Shown: one piece after another, positions 1-9,082 of the stretch
Layout of the letters: every line of letters starts with the position of its first letter
Position numbering within the stretch: position 1 is the first letter of the stretch
The notes under the pieces: generated by a model
The model's database searches: none
The model's input: the letters and a program-made list of their open reading frames with translations, nothing else
What the model was told of the DNA's origin: nothing
Position numbers and translations under genes: made by a program
Assembly (NCBI RefSeq): GCF_014905555.1
Contig: NZ_BNGS01000005.1
Location: 620,001 to 684,000 of the forward strand
Direction of reading: 5' to 3'
DNA length: 64,000 nt
Origin: Streptomyces sp. Y2F8-2
GTDB lineage: Bacteria; Actinomycetota; Actinomycetes; Streptomycetales; Streptomycetaceae

Positions 1-2
1 AT

Positions 3-1013
3 GCCCTGGCCGCCGCCGTGGTCGTGGGCTCTGCTGCGGGGGGCGTCGCTGCCGCCATGGCTGGAAGCAGTTCCACCCACCGGCACCAGGCTGCGGGCCC
101 CGTCAAGGAGTCGAAGCCCGCGGCGTCGAACTCGCGTACGCCCAGCGCAACTCCGGCCGTGGACAGCACACCGGACGCACAGGAAACCACCTCACCGGCG
201 CCACAACCGATGTCCGTGTTCGGCGGCCTCCATGTCACCGTCCCTTCGGATTTCGAGCAGGCAGCTCAGCGCAGCGATGACAACCAGCAGGTGGACGGGG
301 AGCAGGATTCCACCACCGCCACGGCGGAAGCCGACTTCTCCCTGGTCGATCACCCGGACTCCGGCATACGCATCGTGTACTCCCCGACGCTGACCGTTGA
401 CCAGATCCGTGATGGCCAGCGCGACGCCGGCGCGATGTGGTCCGTCGAGGACGACAACGGCAATACCACGGACGAGTCGGTGATCGCCGTGCACGACGGT
501 CCGTTGACCGGCATCGGCGGCAAGAGGGCCATCAGCTGGGTCATGACCACGGACGTTCTTCCCGACTACGACGGCGCCCGGAAGAACACCTACCGCGTGT
601 GGTGGCTGCCCTACAGCAAGTACCTCCTCTATACCTACGGTAAGCAGGACAAAGCCGCCGACACGGCAGTGGACGAGCTGATCAGGGCAGTCACCTTCGA
701 GCGCACCAAGATGCCTCGAGACTGCGCGGACGCCGTCGTGGCTCTGGACAAAACAGCCGCGAGCGGCGACACCGCGGACGACCACGGGGCCCTGGGCAAC
801 TGCCTGGATGCCGCCGTGAACGGTGCAGACCAACTGGACCCGGGAACGGTCAGCACCAAGGGCGAGGCCGCCTGTGTGGCCCTGGCCGAGTCGTACAGGA
901 TGAATGGACCCGACCTCAGCTACGACGGGGCCAAGGCCTACGAAGAACTGCGGCCGTGGTGCGACCTTCCCGGAGCCGTCAACCATCCCCGGTTGCCCGA
1001 CTGGACGTCTTGA
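3..1013 (+). CDS. Secreted or membrane-anchored protein of unknown function, 5' end outside window
   Basis: The frame is open from the first bases of the window. It begins with an Ala/Val/Gly-rich hydrophobic stretch (ALAAAVVVGSAAGGVAAAMA), followed by a Ser/Thr/Pro-rich linker and a folded domain of about 240 residues. This looks like a transmembrane helix or signal peptide with an extracellular domain, so the true start is probably upstream; the first in-window start is GTG at 18. Four cysteines in the C-terminal third may form disulphides. I do not recognise the family. The arrangement resembles C-terminal sensor parts of actinobacterial membrane proteins such as kinases or anti-sigma factors, but nothing in the visible part proves that. 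It ends 34 bases before the convergent DUF6308 gene. Confidence 0.7.
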   Translation, partial: ALAAAVVVGSAAGGVAAAMAGSSSTHRHQAAGPVKESKPAASNSRTPSATPAVDSTPDAQETTSPAPQPMSVFGGLHVTVPSDFEQAAQRSDDNQQVDGEQDSTTATAEADFSLVDHPDSGIRIVYSPTLTVDQIRDGQRDAGAMWSVEDDNGNTTDESVIAVHDGPLTGIGGKRAISWVMTTDVLPDYDGARKNTYRVWWLPYSKYLLYTYGKQDKAADTAVDELIRAVTFERTKMPRDCADAVVALDKTAASGDTADDHGALGNCLDAAVNGADQLDPGTVSTKGEAACVALAESYRMNGPDLSYDGAKAYEELRPWCDLPGAVNHPRLPDWTS

Positions 1014-1047
1014 CCGTCGGGTTGTCACCCCAAGCCGCCGCTACGTC

Positions 1048-1728
1048 TCAGCTCGTCCGATTCGGGCCTTCTCCGCCCTTCATCCAGGCAATGACGTCGA
1101 AGACTCTCAGAATGCCGATGTCCTCACCGATGCCCGCCTTGCTACGGAGGTGAATCAACCGGTCGCGGAAGGCGCCACCATCTGCTCGCAGAGCGACTGC
1201 CAATGCGGGCCAGAAGGAGTGGTCCATCTTCGGCCGTTCCAACAGCTGCTTGACGCGGATGTCATAGATCGGAATCAGGTGGGGGCGCTTGCGGGCCAGC
1301 AACTTGCCGGCGATGACCGGCCCGCTGCCGTCCGGTTTGTTCGGGTACTTGTTGCCGTCTGCCAGTCGTTCCCACAGTTCCCACGCCGGTCCCCCAGGGG
1401 CGATCAGTTTGTCGCTGGCGGAATCCTCCAAGCGCGCGTCGCGCGGAATCTGCGTCAGCAGACGCGAGAAGTGCCCGTCGCGATCCGCCAAGAGGGTGAG
1501 GGCGCCATGGGCGTCCAGAGAAACGCTGAGCGTGGTGATGGCCACCACGTCGGTGCTGTCGAATCGGTTGGCGACATGTTTGGCATCCCCACCTCCGCCC
1601 AGCCGCTCGAAGTGCGCGCCTGAATAGAACAGATCACCCCGCGAACGGCGACGGGTGAAGTACTCCACGAGCAGGCTGACGGCCCCCTCGTCGTCCCAGT
1701 AGATCTCCGGTATCTTCAAGCCGATCAC
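1048..1728 (-). CDS. DUF6308 family protein
   Basis: A 226-residue protein resembling the actinobacterial DUF6308 family, recognised from the GDLFYSGAHFERLGGGGD segment near residue 30 and the basic KLLARKRPHLIPIYD segment near residue 140. No biochemical role is established for the family. The GTG start at 1728 has a GGGGGG stretch only about 3 bases upstream, so a slightly different start is possible; the frame stays open further upstream only as a shadow of the opposite gene. It is divergent from the mcrB-like gene with about 180 bases between them, and it may belong to the same defence island. That functional link is inference from position. Confidence 0.7.
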   Translation of the reverse strand: MIGLKIPEIYWDDEGAVSLLVEYFTRRRSRGDLFYSGAHFERLGGGGDAKHVANRFDSTDVVAITTLSVSLDAHGALTLLADRDGHFSRLLTQIPRDARLEDSASDKLIAPGGPAWELWERLADGNKYPNKPDGSGPVIAGKLLARKRPHLIPIYDIRVKQLLERPKMDHSFWPALAVALRADGGAFRDRLIHLRSKAGIGEDIGILRVFDVIAWMKGGEGPNRTS

Positions 1729-1911
1729 TGTCCCCCCAGCGGTCGCACCGATTTGCCTGCCGCGCGGTACGTTCGTGCGTCTCCTCAACGCCCTGGGGCC
1801 AGTCGGAGGAGCGCCCCGGCCGTCCGCCCGTGCGTGAAGGACCCGACCGGCCCATTGTCGGTGGGTGGCCCTACCGTAGTCGGTGGATCTGTGCGCGGGG
1901 AGGGGCCAGCC

Positions 1912-3732
1912 ATGCCGGCTGAAGAAAGCAGGGAGTACCCGGAGTTCTATCTGCGTCTGCCCAACGGCGGACCACTGGCCCAGGGGCGGCCGGCGGATGA
2001 ACTGGGGACGAATGGAAGCCGGAAGTTCGTTGTTCCCGCGGGCCAACCCGTGCGACCGGAGGTCGTGCCGTCGTTCCCCACCCGCGTGGCCGGTGCCCAC
2101 ATGGAGCGCGAGGAGCTGATCCGGCAGGGACGGATCAAGCCGTCCGAAAGGTGGCCCGGCTGGCTGGAGACAGCCGAAACGATCACCTTCGACTCCTCTT
2201 CCAGAGCCGCAGCGGTGTTGAAAGGCCATAGTGCCAACGGTTGGCTCAATTGGAAGACGAAGGACGGTCGTCCCCTTGGCGACTTCATGCCGGGTATGTG
2301 GCCGGGCCCCAACCGCCCCTGGCTGGTTCGCGGGTCGAACGTGAGTGGACTGGACCTGGTGCAGCGGATGTGGTTGCCGGAGGGACGCGTCACGCTCGCC
2401 GCCTCCCGGCTGCGCCAGGGTGTGGGGCAGGGCATCAGCAAGGATCAGCTTCGCCTCCTGGTCCAGGAGGACTACGAGTCCACCGCCACCTACAGCCAGA
2501 AGCAGCAACTGGTGGAGGAACTGCACGCGTTCCTGTCTCGGATGAAACCGGGTGACACGGTCTGCACCATCTCCGGCGGCCATCTGTACGTGGGCGAGAT
2601 CACCGGTGGGGCGGAACAGAGCGAGTCCGAGGGTGCGCGGTCCAACCTGCACCGCCCCGTGGAGTGGCAGCCGGACGGCTATCCGTACGACGAACTGCCG
2701 GAGGAACTGCAGCAGAAGCTGTCCATCCAGCACGACGTGGTCGACCTCTCCTCCGTCCAGGCTCTGGTCGACGGGCTTGGCCTCAGCGATCAGGAACTGG
2801 CCGAGGGAGCCCAGGCCATGGAGCGGGACCCGACCGTGGAGATCCCGGTCATTGCCGTGCGCCGTGAGCTCGAGCTGCCCGAGCCGACGGACGGGCTCGC
2901 CGCGGACCTTCTGGTGCACGACGTGAGTTGGCTGCACGAAGTACGCGATCTGCTGTGGGACGAGCGCCAGCTGGTGTTCTACGGGCCCCCGGGAACGGGC
3001 AAGACATATCTGGCGCTGAAGCTCGCGGAGTTCCTCGGCGGCGGTCCCGAGCAGGTGAAACTCGTGCAGTTCCACCCGTCGTACGCGTACGAGGACTTCT
3101 TCGAAGGCTTCCGGCCGCAGGAGGACCCGGAGACCCGGGATGTCGCCTTCCGGCTCACCGCCGGGCCGCTGCGCGAACTCGCCGACCTCGCCTCCCGCGA
3201 GGGCAACCGGCACATCCCTCACTTCCTGATCATCGACGAGATCAACCGCGCCAACCTGGCGAAGGTCTTCGGCGAGCTGTACTTCCTGCTGGAGTACCGG
3301 AACAAGTCGGTGCGGCTGACCTACTCCGGTGACGACTTCGCGCTGCCGCCGAACCTGTTCGTGATCGGCACCATGAACACCGCGGATCGGTCCATCGCGC
3401 TCGTGGACGCGGCGATGCGCCGCCGTTTCGCGTTCGTCGAGCTGTCGCCCCGTACCGAGCCGACGAGCGGATTGCTGCGCCGCTGGCTGGTGAGGGAGGG
3501 CAAGGACACCGAACCCGCTGATCTGCTGGACGCGCTCAACTCCCGTATCGACGACCCGGACTTCCGCATAGGCCCCTCGTACCTGATGAAGAAGGGTGTC
3601 TATCGGGCGGGTGGCCTCGAGCGGACCTGGCGGACGAAGATCCTTCCGCTGTTGGAGGAGCACCACTACGGCGAAGGCGTGGACATCGAGAAGCGCTACG
3701 GACTGGCCGCGCTGCGGGAGTCCCTGGCGTGA
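1912..3732 (+). CDS. mcrB: McrB-type AAA+ NTPase with DUF4357 and EVE/PUA-like reader regions
   Basis: A 606-residue motor subunit of a modification-dependent (type IV) McrBC-like system. The AAA_5 core has Walker A GPPGTGKT at residues 358-365, Walker B IIDEIN around 440-445, and the McrB-type sensor segment MNTADRS from 488. Upstream of the motor, residues about 88-125 (FDSSSRAAAVLKGHSANG) look like DUF4357. The segment starting near 211 (MKPGDTVCTISGGHLYVGEI) looks like an EVE/PUA-type fold, a class known to read modified bases. ATG at 1912 follows a GGGGAGGGG ribosome binding site. It overlaps the mcrC-like gene by 4 bases. By analogy with Escherichia coli McrB it should use GTP to translocate and to activate the nuclease partner. 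The modified base it recognises cannot be deduced. Confidence 0.9.
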   Translation: MPAEESREYPEFYLRLPNGGPLAQGRPADELGTNGSRKFVVPAGQPVRPEVVPSFPTRVAGAHMEREELIRQGRIKPSERWPGWLETAETITFDSSSRAAAVLKGHSANGWLNWKTKDGRPLGDFMPGMWPGPNRPWLVRGSNVSGLDLVQRMWLPEGRVTLAASRLRQGVGQGISKDQLRLLVQEDYESTATYSQKQQLVEELHAFLSRMKPGDTVCTISGGHLYVGEITGGAEQSESEGARSNLHRPVEWQPDGYPYDELPEELQQKLSIQHDVVDLSSVQALVDGLGLSDQELAEGAQAMERDPTVEIPVIAVRRELELPEPTDGLAADLLVHDVSWLHEVRDLLWDERQLVFYGPPGTGKTYLALKLAEFLGGGPEQVKLVQFHPSYAYEDFFEGFRPQEDPETRDVAFRLTAGPLRELADLASREGNRHIPHFLIIDEINRANLAKVFGELYFLLEYRNKSVRLTYSGDDFALPPNLFVIGTMNTADRSIALVDAAMRRRFAFVELSPRTEPTSGLLRRWLVREGKDTEPADLLDALNSRIDDPDFRIGPSYLMKKGVYRAGGLERTWRTKILPLLEEHHYGEGVDIEKRYGLAALRESLA

Positions 3733-4967
3733 CGGCCGTCGTCGCAGTCGAGGGGCCCGCGTCGTCCGTCGAGCTCGTCGAGCACGCGCCGGCGGTCAGC
3801 CTCGCCCTGCCCGACAGCATCGGCCGGGCCCTCGCCGCCGGAGACATCGTGGATGCGGCTCCCGATCCCTACACGCCGGGCCGCTGGTCGTTGCGCGCCG
3901 GCAGCAAGGTCGGCGCGGTGGCGGTCGCGGTTCCGGGCGGCGGGGAGCCGGTCACCGTGCGCGTCAGGCCGAAGGTGCCCATCGCCCGGCTCTTCTTCCT
4001 GCTCGGCTACAGCCTCGACCCCAAGGGCGCATGGCGGGACGGTGACGTCGAGGTGGCCGAGCACCGCGATCTGCTGCCCGCCCTCGCGCACGCCGTGGAG
4101 CGGCAGGTGGACCGGGCTCTGCGGCAGGGCCTGTTGCAGGGGTACCGGACGACTGAGGAGACCGGTCTCGTCGTGCGCGGCCGGATCCGGGAGGCCGAGC
4201 AGATACGGCGGCGGTTCGGTGCGACACTGCCCGTAGAGGTGGCGTACGACGAATTCACCACCGACATCGCGGAGAACCGCATCCTGCGCACGGCCGTCGA
4301 ACGCCTGCTGCGCCTGCCCGGCGTACCGCGCGACGTGCGCCGGAGACTGCTGCACCAGCGTGCCCGGCTCGCCGACGTCCCGGCGATCGTGCGCGGACAG
4401 CCGGTTCCCGAGTGGCGGCCGACGCGCCTCAACGCCCGGTACCACCATGCGCTCCGCCTCGCCCGAGCCGTGCTCGACGGCACCTCGGTCGAGCACGCGC
4501 CGGGCGGGCTGCGGATCGACGGATTCCTGCTCGACATGAACAAGCTCTTCGAGGACTTCGTCACGGTCGCTCTGCGGGAGTCTTTTCGCGGCTCGAGGTT
4601 CTCCGCCCGGTTCCAGGACACGCACCACCTCGACGACGCCGCCGCGATCCGGATGAAGCCGGACTTCGTGCTGTACGGGCCGGACGGCACCCCGTGCGCG
4701 GTGGCGGACGCGAAGTACAAGGCGGAGAAGTGGGGCGGCTTCCCGGACGCCGACCTGTACCAGATGCTGGCGTACTGCACCGCCCTGGGTCTGAACGAAG
4801 GACACCTGGTGTACGCCAAGGGCAACGCCTCGCACGCGGCCCACCGAGTGCGTCACGCGGGCATCGTGATCCACCAGCACGCCCTCGACCTCGACCAGGA
4901 GCCGGCGGGACTGCTCACGGATATCTCGGCGGTCGCCCAGCGCATGACCGGCCTGTGCCGCGACTGA
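3729..4967 (+). CDS. mcrC: McrC-like PD-(D/E)XK nuclease subunit
   Basis: A 412-residue protein with the McrC layout: an N-terminal beta-rich domain that would contact the McrB ring, and a C-terminal PD-(D/E)XK nuclease. The catalytic signature is visible as PDFVLY with D312, followed by VADAKYK with D327 and K329. GTG at 3729 overlaps the mcrB stop (GTGA), so the two proteins are translationally coupled, as expected for subunits of one complex. In known McrBC systems this subunit cleaves DNA containing modified cytosines after the NTPase translocates. The fit to the family is good; only the substrate is unknown. Confidence 0.9.
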   Translation: MTAVVAVEGPASSVELVEHAPAVSLALPDSIGRALAAGDIVDAAPDPYTPGRWSLRAGSKVGAVAVAVPGGGEPVTVRVRPKVPIARLFFLLGYSLDPKGAWRDGDVEVAEHRDLLPALAHAVERQVDRALRQGLLQGYRTTEETGLVVRGRIREAEQIRRRFGATLPVEVAYDEFTTDIAENRILRTAVERLLRLPGVPRDVRRRLLHQRARLADVPAIVRGQPVPEWRPTRLNARYHHALRLARAVLDGTSVEHAPGGLRIDGFLLDMNKLFEDFVTVALRESFRGSRFSARFQDTHHLDDAAAIRMKPDFVLYGPDGTPCAVADAKYKAEKWGGFPDADLYQMLAYCTALGLNEGHLVYAKGNASHAAHRVRHAGIVIHQHALDLDQEPAGLLTDISAVAQRMTGLCRD

Positions 4968-5034
4968 CCTGCGCGGACCACCCCGCGCGTATGATCGACT
5001 GCGCAGGGTCCGTTCAGGGTGGGGAGTGCACGTC

Positions 5035-7170
5035 GTGCCGCAGCTCGCGTTCGCCAACAGCTTCTGGGAGAGCTACGACGTCCTCGAGAGGCCCGTAAGG
5101 GCCGGCGTGCGCAAGGCGATGCAGAAGTTCCAGCAGCTGACCGTTCCGGAACTGCAGGCGGACAAGGGGCTGCACCTGGAGTCGGTCGAGAACGCCCGGG
5201 ATCCGCGTATGCGGACCATCCGCATCAACGACTTCTGGCGCGGGGTCGTCCTCGCCCCTGACGACGGCGGTGACGTGTTTCTGCTCGTCAACGTCGTTCC
5301 CCACGACGACGCGTACACCTGGGCGGCCAAGCGGCTGTACACGACGAACTCCGCGACCAGGGCGCTCGAGGTGCGCAACGTGGTGGCGATCGAGCAGCTG
5401 ACCCCCCAACTGGAGAAGGCGGCGGCCGCCGCCGACTCCCTTTTGTTCGCCGCCTACTCGGACACTGTGCTGCGCGAACTCGGCATCGACGATCAGGTGC
5501 TGCGTGCCGTCCGCACCATCGTGGACAAGGCGCAGCTGGAGGCGTTCGGGACGCTGCTGCCGGAGGACCAGTTCGAGGTGTTGCAGTACCTCGCCGAAGG
5601 GTTCAGCCCGGAGGAGGTCTACCGGGATGTGGTCGCCGTGCGGCGTCCCGTCGATGCCGGTCCCGATCCGGACGAGAGCCTCGCCGTGGCGATCGCCAAC
5701 ACCACGAGCCGCATCACGCTGGTCACCGGCCCCGAGGAGCTCGCCGACATCCTGGAGAAGCCGTTCGCGGCCTGGCGCGTGTTCCTGCACCCCTCGCAGC
5801 GCCGGGTCGCCTACCGGGTGTCGTACGGCGGACCGGTCCAGGTCACGGGTGGTCCGGGAACCGGCAAGACGGTCGCGGCGCTGCACCGGGTGAAGCACCT
5901 GCTCAGTCGCTCGCCCGACGCCCGGGTCCTGCTGACCACCTACACCAACGCGCTGGCCGCCTCGCTGCGCGAGAACCTCTCTCTCCTGCTCGACGGGGAC
6001 GAGTCGCTGCTCGCGCGCGTCGAGGTGACGACGGTCAACGCCTATGCGCACGGCATCGTGACCCGCCTCGACGGCAAGGCCCCCTCCCCCATCAACGACC
6101 GGGAGGAACGGCAGCTGTGGCAGCGGGTCGTCAAGAAGCTCGGGCTGCCGTGGACCGAGCAGTTCCTGGCGCAGGAGTACCGGCACGTGATCCTGGCCCA
6201 GGACCTGCGCAGCCTGGACGCGTACCGCGCGGCGACCCGCCGCGGCCGGGGCAGCGCACTGTCGCCGGCCAAGCGGGACCAACTGTGGCCCGCGGTCGAG
6301 CTGTTCGAGTCGTTGCTGCGCGAGCAGAAAGCCACCACGCACCTGAAGGTGTGTTCACGGGCCGCCGAGCTGTTGGCCGCCTCGACGCCGACGCACGACC
6401 ACGTGGTGGTCGACGAGGCGCAGGATCTCCACCCGGCCCAGTGGCGCGTCCTGCGCGGCGCGGTGGCTCCCGGCAGCGACGACCTGTTCATCACGGGCGA
6501 CCCGCACCAGCGGATCTACGACTCCAAGGTCTCCCTCGGGTCACTGGGAATCTCGGTCACCGGGCGCACCCACCGCCTGCGCATCAACTACCGTAGCACC
6601 GAAGAGATCCTCGCCTGGTCGACGGGGATACTCAGCCCCGTATCGGTCGACGACCTGGGCGGTGAGGGCAGTGACACCCTGGCCGGCTACCGCTCGCTGC
6701 TGCACGGCCGCAGACCGCAGGTGGACGGGTACGGCTCGGAGCAGGCAGAGGTGGCTGCTCTCGTCGAGCGCGTGGAGGGGTGGATCGCGCAGGGCATCTG
6801 TCCCTCCGAAATCGGTGTGTGCGCCCGCTTCAACGTGCTGCTCGACAAGGTCTACGACAAGTTGACCGCCGCCAGGGTGCCGGTGGTCCGGGTCCGGGAC
6901 AATCCCGGGCCGGACGTGGACGGGGTGCGTCTGGCCACCATGCATGCGATGAAGGGGCTTGAGTTCCGCTGCGTCGCCGTGCTGGGAGTCACGGCCAGCG
7001 CGGTGCCGTTCGCGCGCGAGGTGACGTCGGCTTCGGTGGACGCACTCCAACACGAGTCCGACCTGCTGCGCGAGCGGTGCCTGCTGTTCGTCGCCTGCAC
7101 GCGAGCCCGGGAAGCGCTCGCGGTGTCGTGGAGCGGAACGGCCAGCTCGTTCGTACCACCGGTGAAGTGA
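5035..7170 (+). CDS. UvrD/Rep-like SF1 helicase with RelE-like N-terminal domain
   Basis: An SF1A DNA helicase of about 711 residues. Walker A GGPGTGKT lies at 272-279, motif II VVDEAQD around 458-464, and the C-terminal motifs are ATMHAMKGLEF and LLFVACTRAREAL. The first 100 or so residues have a RelE/ParE-like pattern (FWESYDVL, then RTIRINDFWRGVV, then a strand and helix) before the ATPase core. I chose GTG 5035 because GGGGAG at 5021-5026 is correctly spaced for it and overlaps the alternative GTG at 5026. The gene follows mcrC by 67 bases on the same strand and probably extends the same operon. Its likely job is to unwind or degrade DNA for the island; the role of the toxin-like fold is unknown. 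Confidence 0.85.
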   Translation: MPQLAFANSFWESYDVLERPVRAGVRKAMQKFQQLTVPELQADKGLHLESVENARDPRMRTIRINDFWRGVVLAPDDGGDVFLLVNVVPHDDAYTWAAKRLYTTNSATRALEVRNVVAIEQLTPQLEKAAAAADSLLFAAYSDTVLRELGIDDQVLRAVRTIVDKAQLEAFGTLLPEDQFEVLQYLAEGFSPEEVYRDVVAVRRPVDAGPDPDESLAVAIANTTSRITLVTGPEELADILEKPFAAWRVFLHPSQRRVAYRVSYGGPVQVTGGPGTGKTVAALHRVKHLLSRSPDARVLLTTYTNALAASLRENLSLLLDGDESLLARVEVTTVNAYAHGIVTRLDGKAPSPINDREERQLWQRVVKKLGLPWTEQFLAQEYRHVILAQDLRSLDAYRAATRRGRGSALSPAKRDQLWPAVELFESLLREQKATTHLKVCSRAAELLAASTPTHDHVVVDEAQDLHPAQWRVLRGAVAPGSDDLFITGDPHQRIYDSKVSLGSLGISVTGRTHRLRINYRSTEEILAWSTGILSPVSVDDLGGEGSDTLAGYRSLLHGRRPQVDGYGSEQAEVAALVERVEGWIAQGICPSEIGVCARFNVLLDKVYDKLTAARVPVVRVRDNPGPDVDGVRLATMHAMKGLEFRCVAVLGVTASAVPFAREVTSASVDALQHESDLLRERCLLFVACTRAREALAVSWSGTASSFVPPVK

Positions 7171-7206
7171 CGTAGCGGCCCTGGCAGGCCCAGAAGCGAC
7201 GGTTCG

Positions 7207-8862
7207 TCAGTCGTCCGGTGCCAGAGCGCCGTTACAGAGGCCGTCCCGCGCCAGCGCTGCGGCCTCCCGGCTAAGCTCCGCCAATCTCCTCGCCCGCTCC
7301 TCGAACTCCTGAAGGGCGCGGAACGCAGCCCCGTACCGCCGCTGCTCGGCGATGTCCATCTGCGGGACACGGGCCCCCTTGCCGTCGAGCCGGAAGGTAC
7401 CGCTGGCGCTCGTGGAGCGGCGAGTATTGGCCGCGCTACGCAGGAAACCCTGGAGGAAGTCGGTGTCGAGCTGGTCGCTGGCCGATACCGGCTCTGGATC
7501 GCCGTACTCGACGAGCCCGGCCCGCGCGAGGTCTGCGACACTGACGGAACCATCCAGGGTGCTTGGTCCGCTGCCCGCCCTCAGTGTCGGAAGGGGTTCG
7601 GCCAGGAGCCGGACCTGTTCGGCCAACTCCCTCTGGAGGGCCTGGTATTCGGCCGCGTAGTCGCGATGGGATCCCTCCACGTGGCGGCCCGGAGTCAGGT
7701 CCACCATGTCGTCGAGAAGCTCGATCAGAGAGACGTCAGCCGCTTGATCGGGCCGTGGGTCCAGCGAGCCGTCCGGGTCGTTCGCGGTCAGATCGACCAT
7801 GCGCACACTGGTGGCGGCGTCACGGGGTGACTGTGGGCGGCGCAGGTGCCAGAGATGCACAGGCAGTGAGTGCGACACCGCCGAGCCCGGCGGCAGCGCG
7901 GTGACCTGGGTGAGGATCCCGCGGCGCACGAGTTCCCCGCGGATGCGGCGGCCCGCCTTGCGGTAGGCGACCGAGGCGGGCATGACCATGAGGACGCGGC
8001 CACCAGGTGCGGTGTGTGCGTAGGCGTGCTGCAACCAGGCCAGCTCTCCCTCGGCGCGCGAGGGCGTGCCGAGCTCCCAGCGGGAGTCGAGAAGCAGCTC
8101 CTCGCGCCCCCAGTCGGTGTCACCGACGGGCGGATCGCACACCACCAAGTCCGCCTTGAGGCCCGTCCATTGGTCGTCGCGCAGGGAGTCGCCAGTGACG
8201 ATGTCGACGCGAGCACGTCCGGTGAGATCGGCTCGCAGCTGCGCGAACCTGGCGCTACGGACGTCGGACTCCTGCCCGCACCGCCTCGGCCCCCGCTGGG
8301 GTCCCACCGCGAGCAGTAGGGTGCCTATACCGCACGCCGGGTCGAAGAGTGTCGCATCCACCTCCACCTCACCGGCGAAGTGCCGCACGGCGCGGACGAT
8401 CCGCGGTGAGGTGACCTGGTCCGAACCCGCCCTGCGCACGGATTCGGTGAAGCGCTCGGCCAGGGCGTTCACCACGTCCCCCGCCGAACTGCTCTCGACC
8501 AGGCCGCGCACCAGTCGAACGACATCCTCGGGCAGCGCGTCCGGGGCTGCCTTCTCCGGGGCGGTGACGAGCTGCGCCACATCAGCGACGCCGGCGATCA
8601 TCTCATCGCCAAATGCACTGCGCAGGGCCTGCCACAGTTGAACCTCCTCGGAGAGGTCCCGCCCCTTGCGCTGCTTGTCCAGCCAGGCCTTAACCTCGGC
8701 CAGGTCGAAAAGCGGGCTGTTCACGCCGCCGCCCGCCGGCGCGGGGAAGTCGTCGTACCGCCGCCTCCAGTTCGAGACCGCGGCCCGCGTGACGCCCGCG
8801 AGCCGAGCGATCTCGGAGCCGGTGACCAAGGGACTGCCCGAGGCGGCGGGTGTGTCTGCCAT
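7207..8862 (-). CDS. N6-adenine DNA methylase with N-terminal HTH
   Basis: A 551-residue type I/IIG-like amino-methyltransferase. An N-terminal helix-turn-helix of about 50 residues (EIARLAGVTRAAVSNW, MerR/phage-excisionase-like) is followed by a helical linker. The SAM-binding motif I FDPACGIGT lies near 173-181, and a variant catalytic motif IV CDPPVG near 242-247 replaces the usual NPPY/F. The C-terminal third resembles part of a target-recognition domain with a terminal coiled-coil-like helix. ATG 8862 was preferred to GTG 8871; neither has a strong ribosome site. The gene converges on the helicase gene with 36 bases between stops. It may mark host DNA for the neighbouring restriction genes. 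Note that McrBC normally attacks rather than tolerates modified DNA, so the partnership is unproven. Confidence 0.8.
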   Translation of the reverse strand: MADTPAASGSPLVTGSEIARLAGVTRAAVSNWRRRYDDFPAPAGGGVNSPLFDLAEVKAWLDKQRKGRDLSEEVQLWQALRSAFGDEMIAGVADVAQLVTAPEKAAPDALPEDVVRLVRGLVESSSAGDVVNALAERFTESVRRAGSDQVTSPRIVRAVRHFAGEVEVDATLFDPACGIGTLLLAVGPQRGPRRCGQESDVRSARFAQLRADLTGRARVDIVTGDSLRDDQWTGLKADLVVCDPPVGDTDWGREELLLDSRWELGTPSRAEGELAWLQHAYAHTAPGGRVLMVMPASVAYRKAGRRIRGELVRRGILTQVTALPPGSAVSHSLPVHLWHLRRPQSPRDAATSVRMVDLTANDPDGSLDPRPDQAADVSLIELLDDMVDLTPGRHVEGSHRDYAAEYQALQRELAEQVRLLAEPLPTLRAGSGPSTLDGSVSVADLARAGLVEYGDPEPVSASDQLDTDFLQGFLRSAANTRRSTSASGTFRLDGKGARVPQMDIAEQRRYGAAFRALQEFEERARRLAELSREAAALARDGLCNGALAPDD

Positions 8863-8916
8863 ACGGGCCACCGTACACAGGGCGGCGTCAGCCCTTCAAT
8901 GAAGTCACTTGTTGAC

Positions 8917-8954
8917 GACGTAAACGAGTTGCTTCACCCTTAAACGTTTACGTC
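8917..8954. promoter_or_regulatory. Inverted repeat in the methylase promoter region
   Basis: Perfect 10-base arms GACGTAAACG (8917-8926) and CGTTTACGTC (8945-8954) are separated by 18 bases in an unusually AT-rich island. The right arm also overlaps the self-complementary TAAACGTTTA (8941-8950). The site lies 55-92 bases upstream of the methylase start, where an operator would be expected. The methylase carries its own HTH, so autoregulation is a reasonable guess. Confidence 0.5.
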
Positions 8955-9082
8955 CGCGTCGTATCCGACCGGTGGCCCGCCCAGGAGCGCCGCAGTACTG
9001 CGCAGCTGGAGCGGGCGCTTCGGCCGCTGTGGTCTGGGGCTATATGGGCGGCAAATGGCGGTGCCCCGCCGTCACGGGCGCC

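Noticed and set aside
1753..1911. Long in-frame extension upstream of the mcrB-like ATG 1912
   Set aside because: The extra 53 residues are Arg/Pro-rich without similarity, whereas ATG 1912 has a near-perfect ribosome binding site.
1729..3666. Very long minus-strand frame upstream of the DUF6308 gene
   Set aside because: It is the antisense shadow of mcrB; codon pattern and composition (Arg/Gly/Val-rich) do not look like protein.
7171..7206. Possible terminator between helicase and methylase
   Set aside because: GGCC-rich but only weak pairing (GGCCTG/CAGGCC with poor flanks); not strong enough to call.
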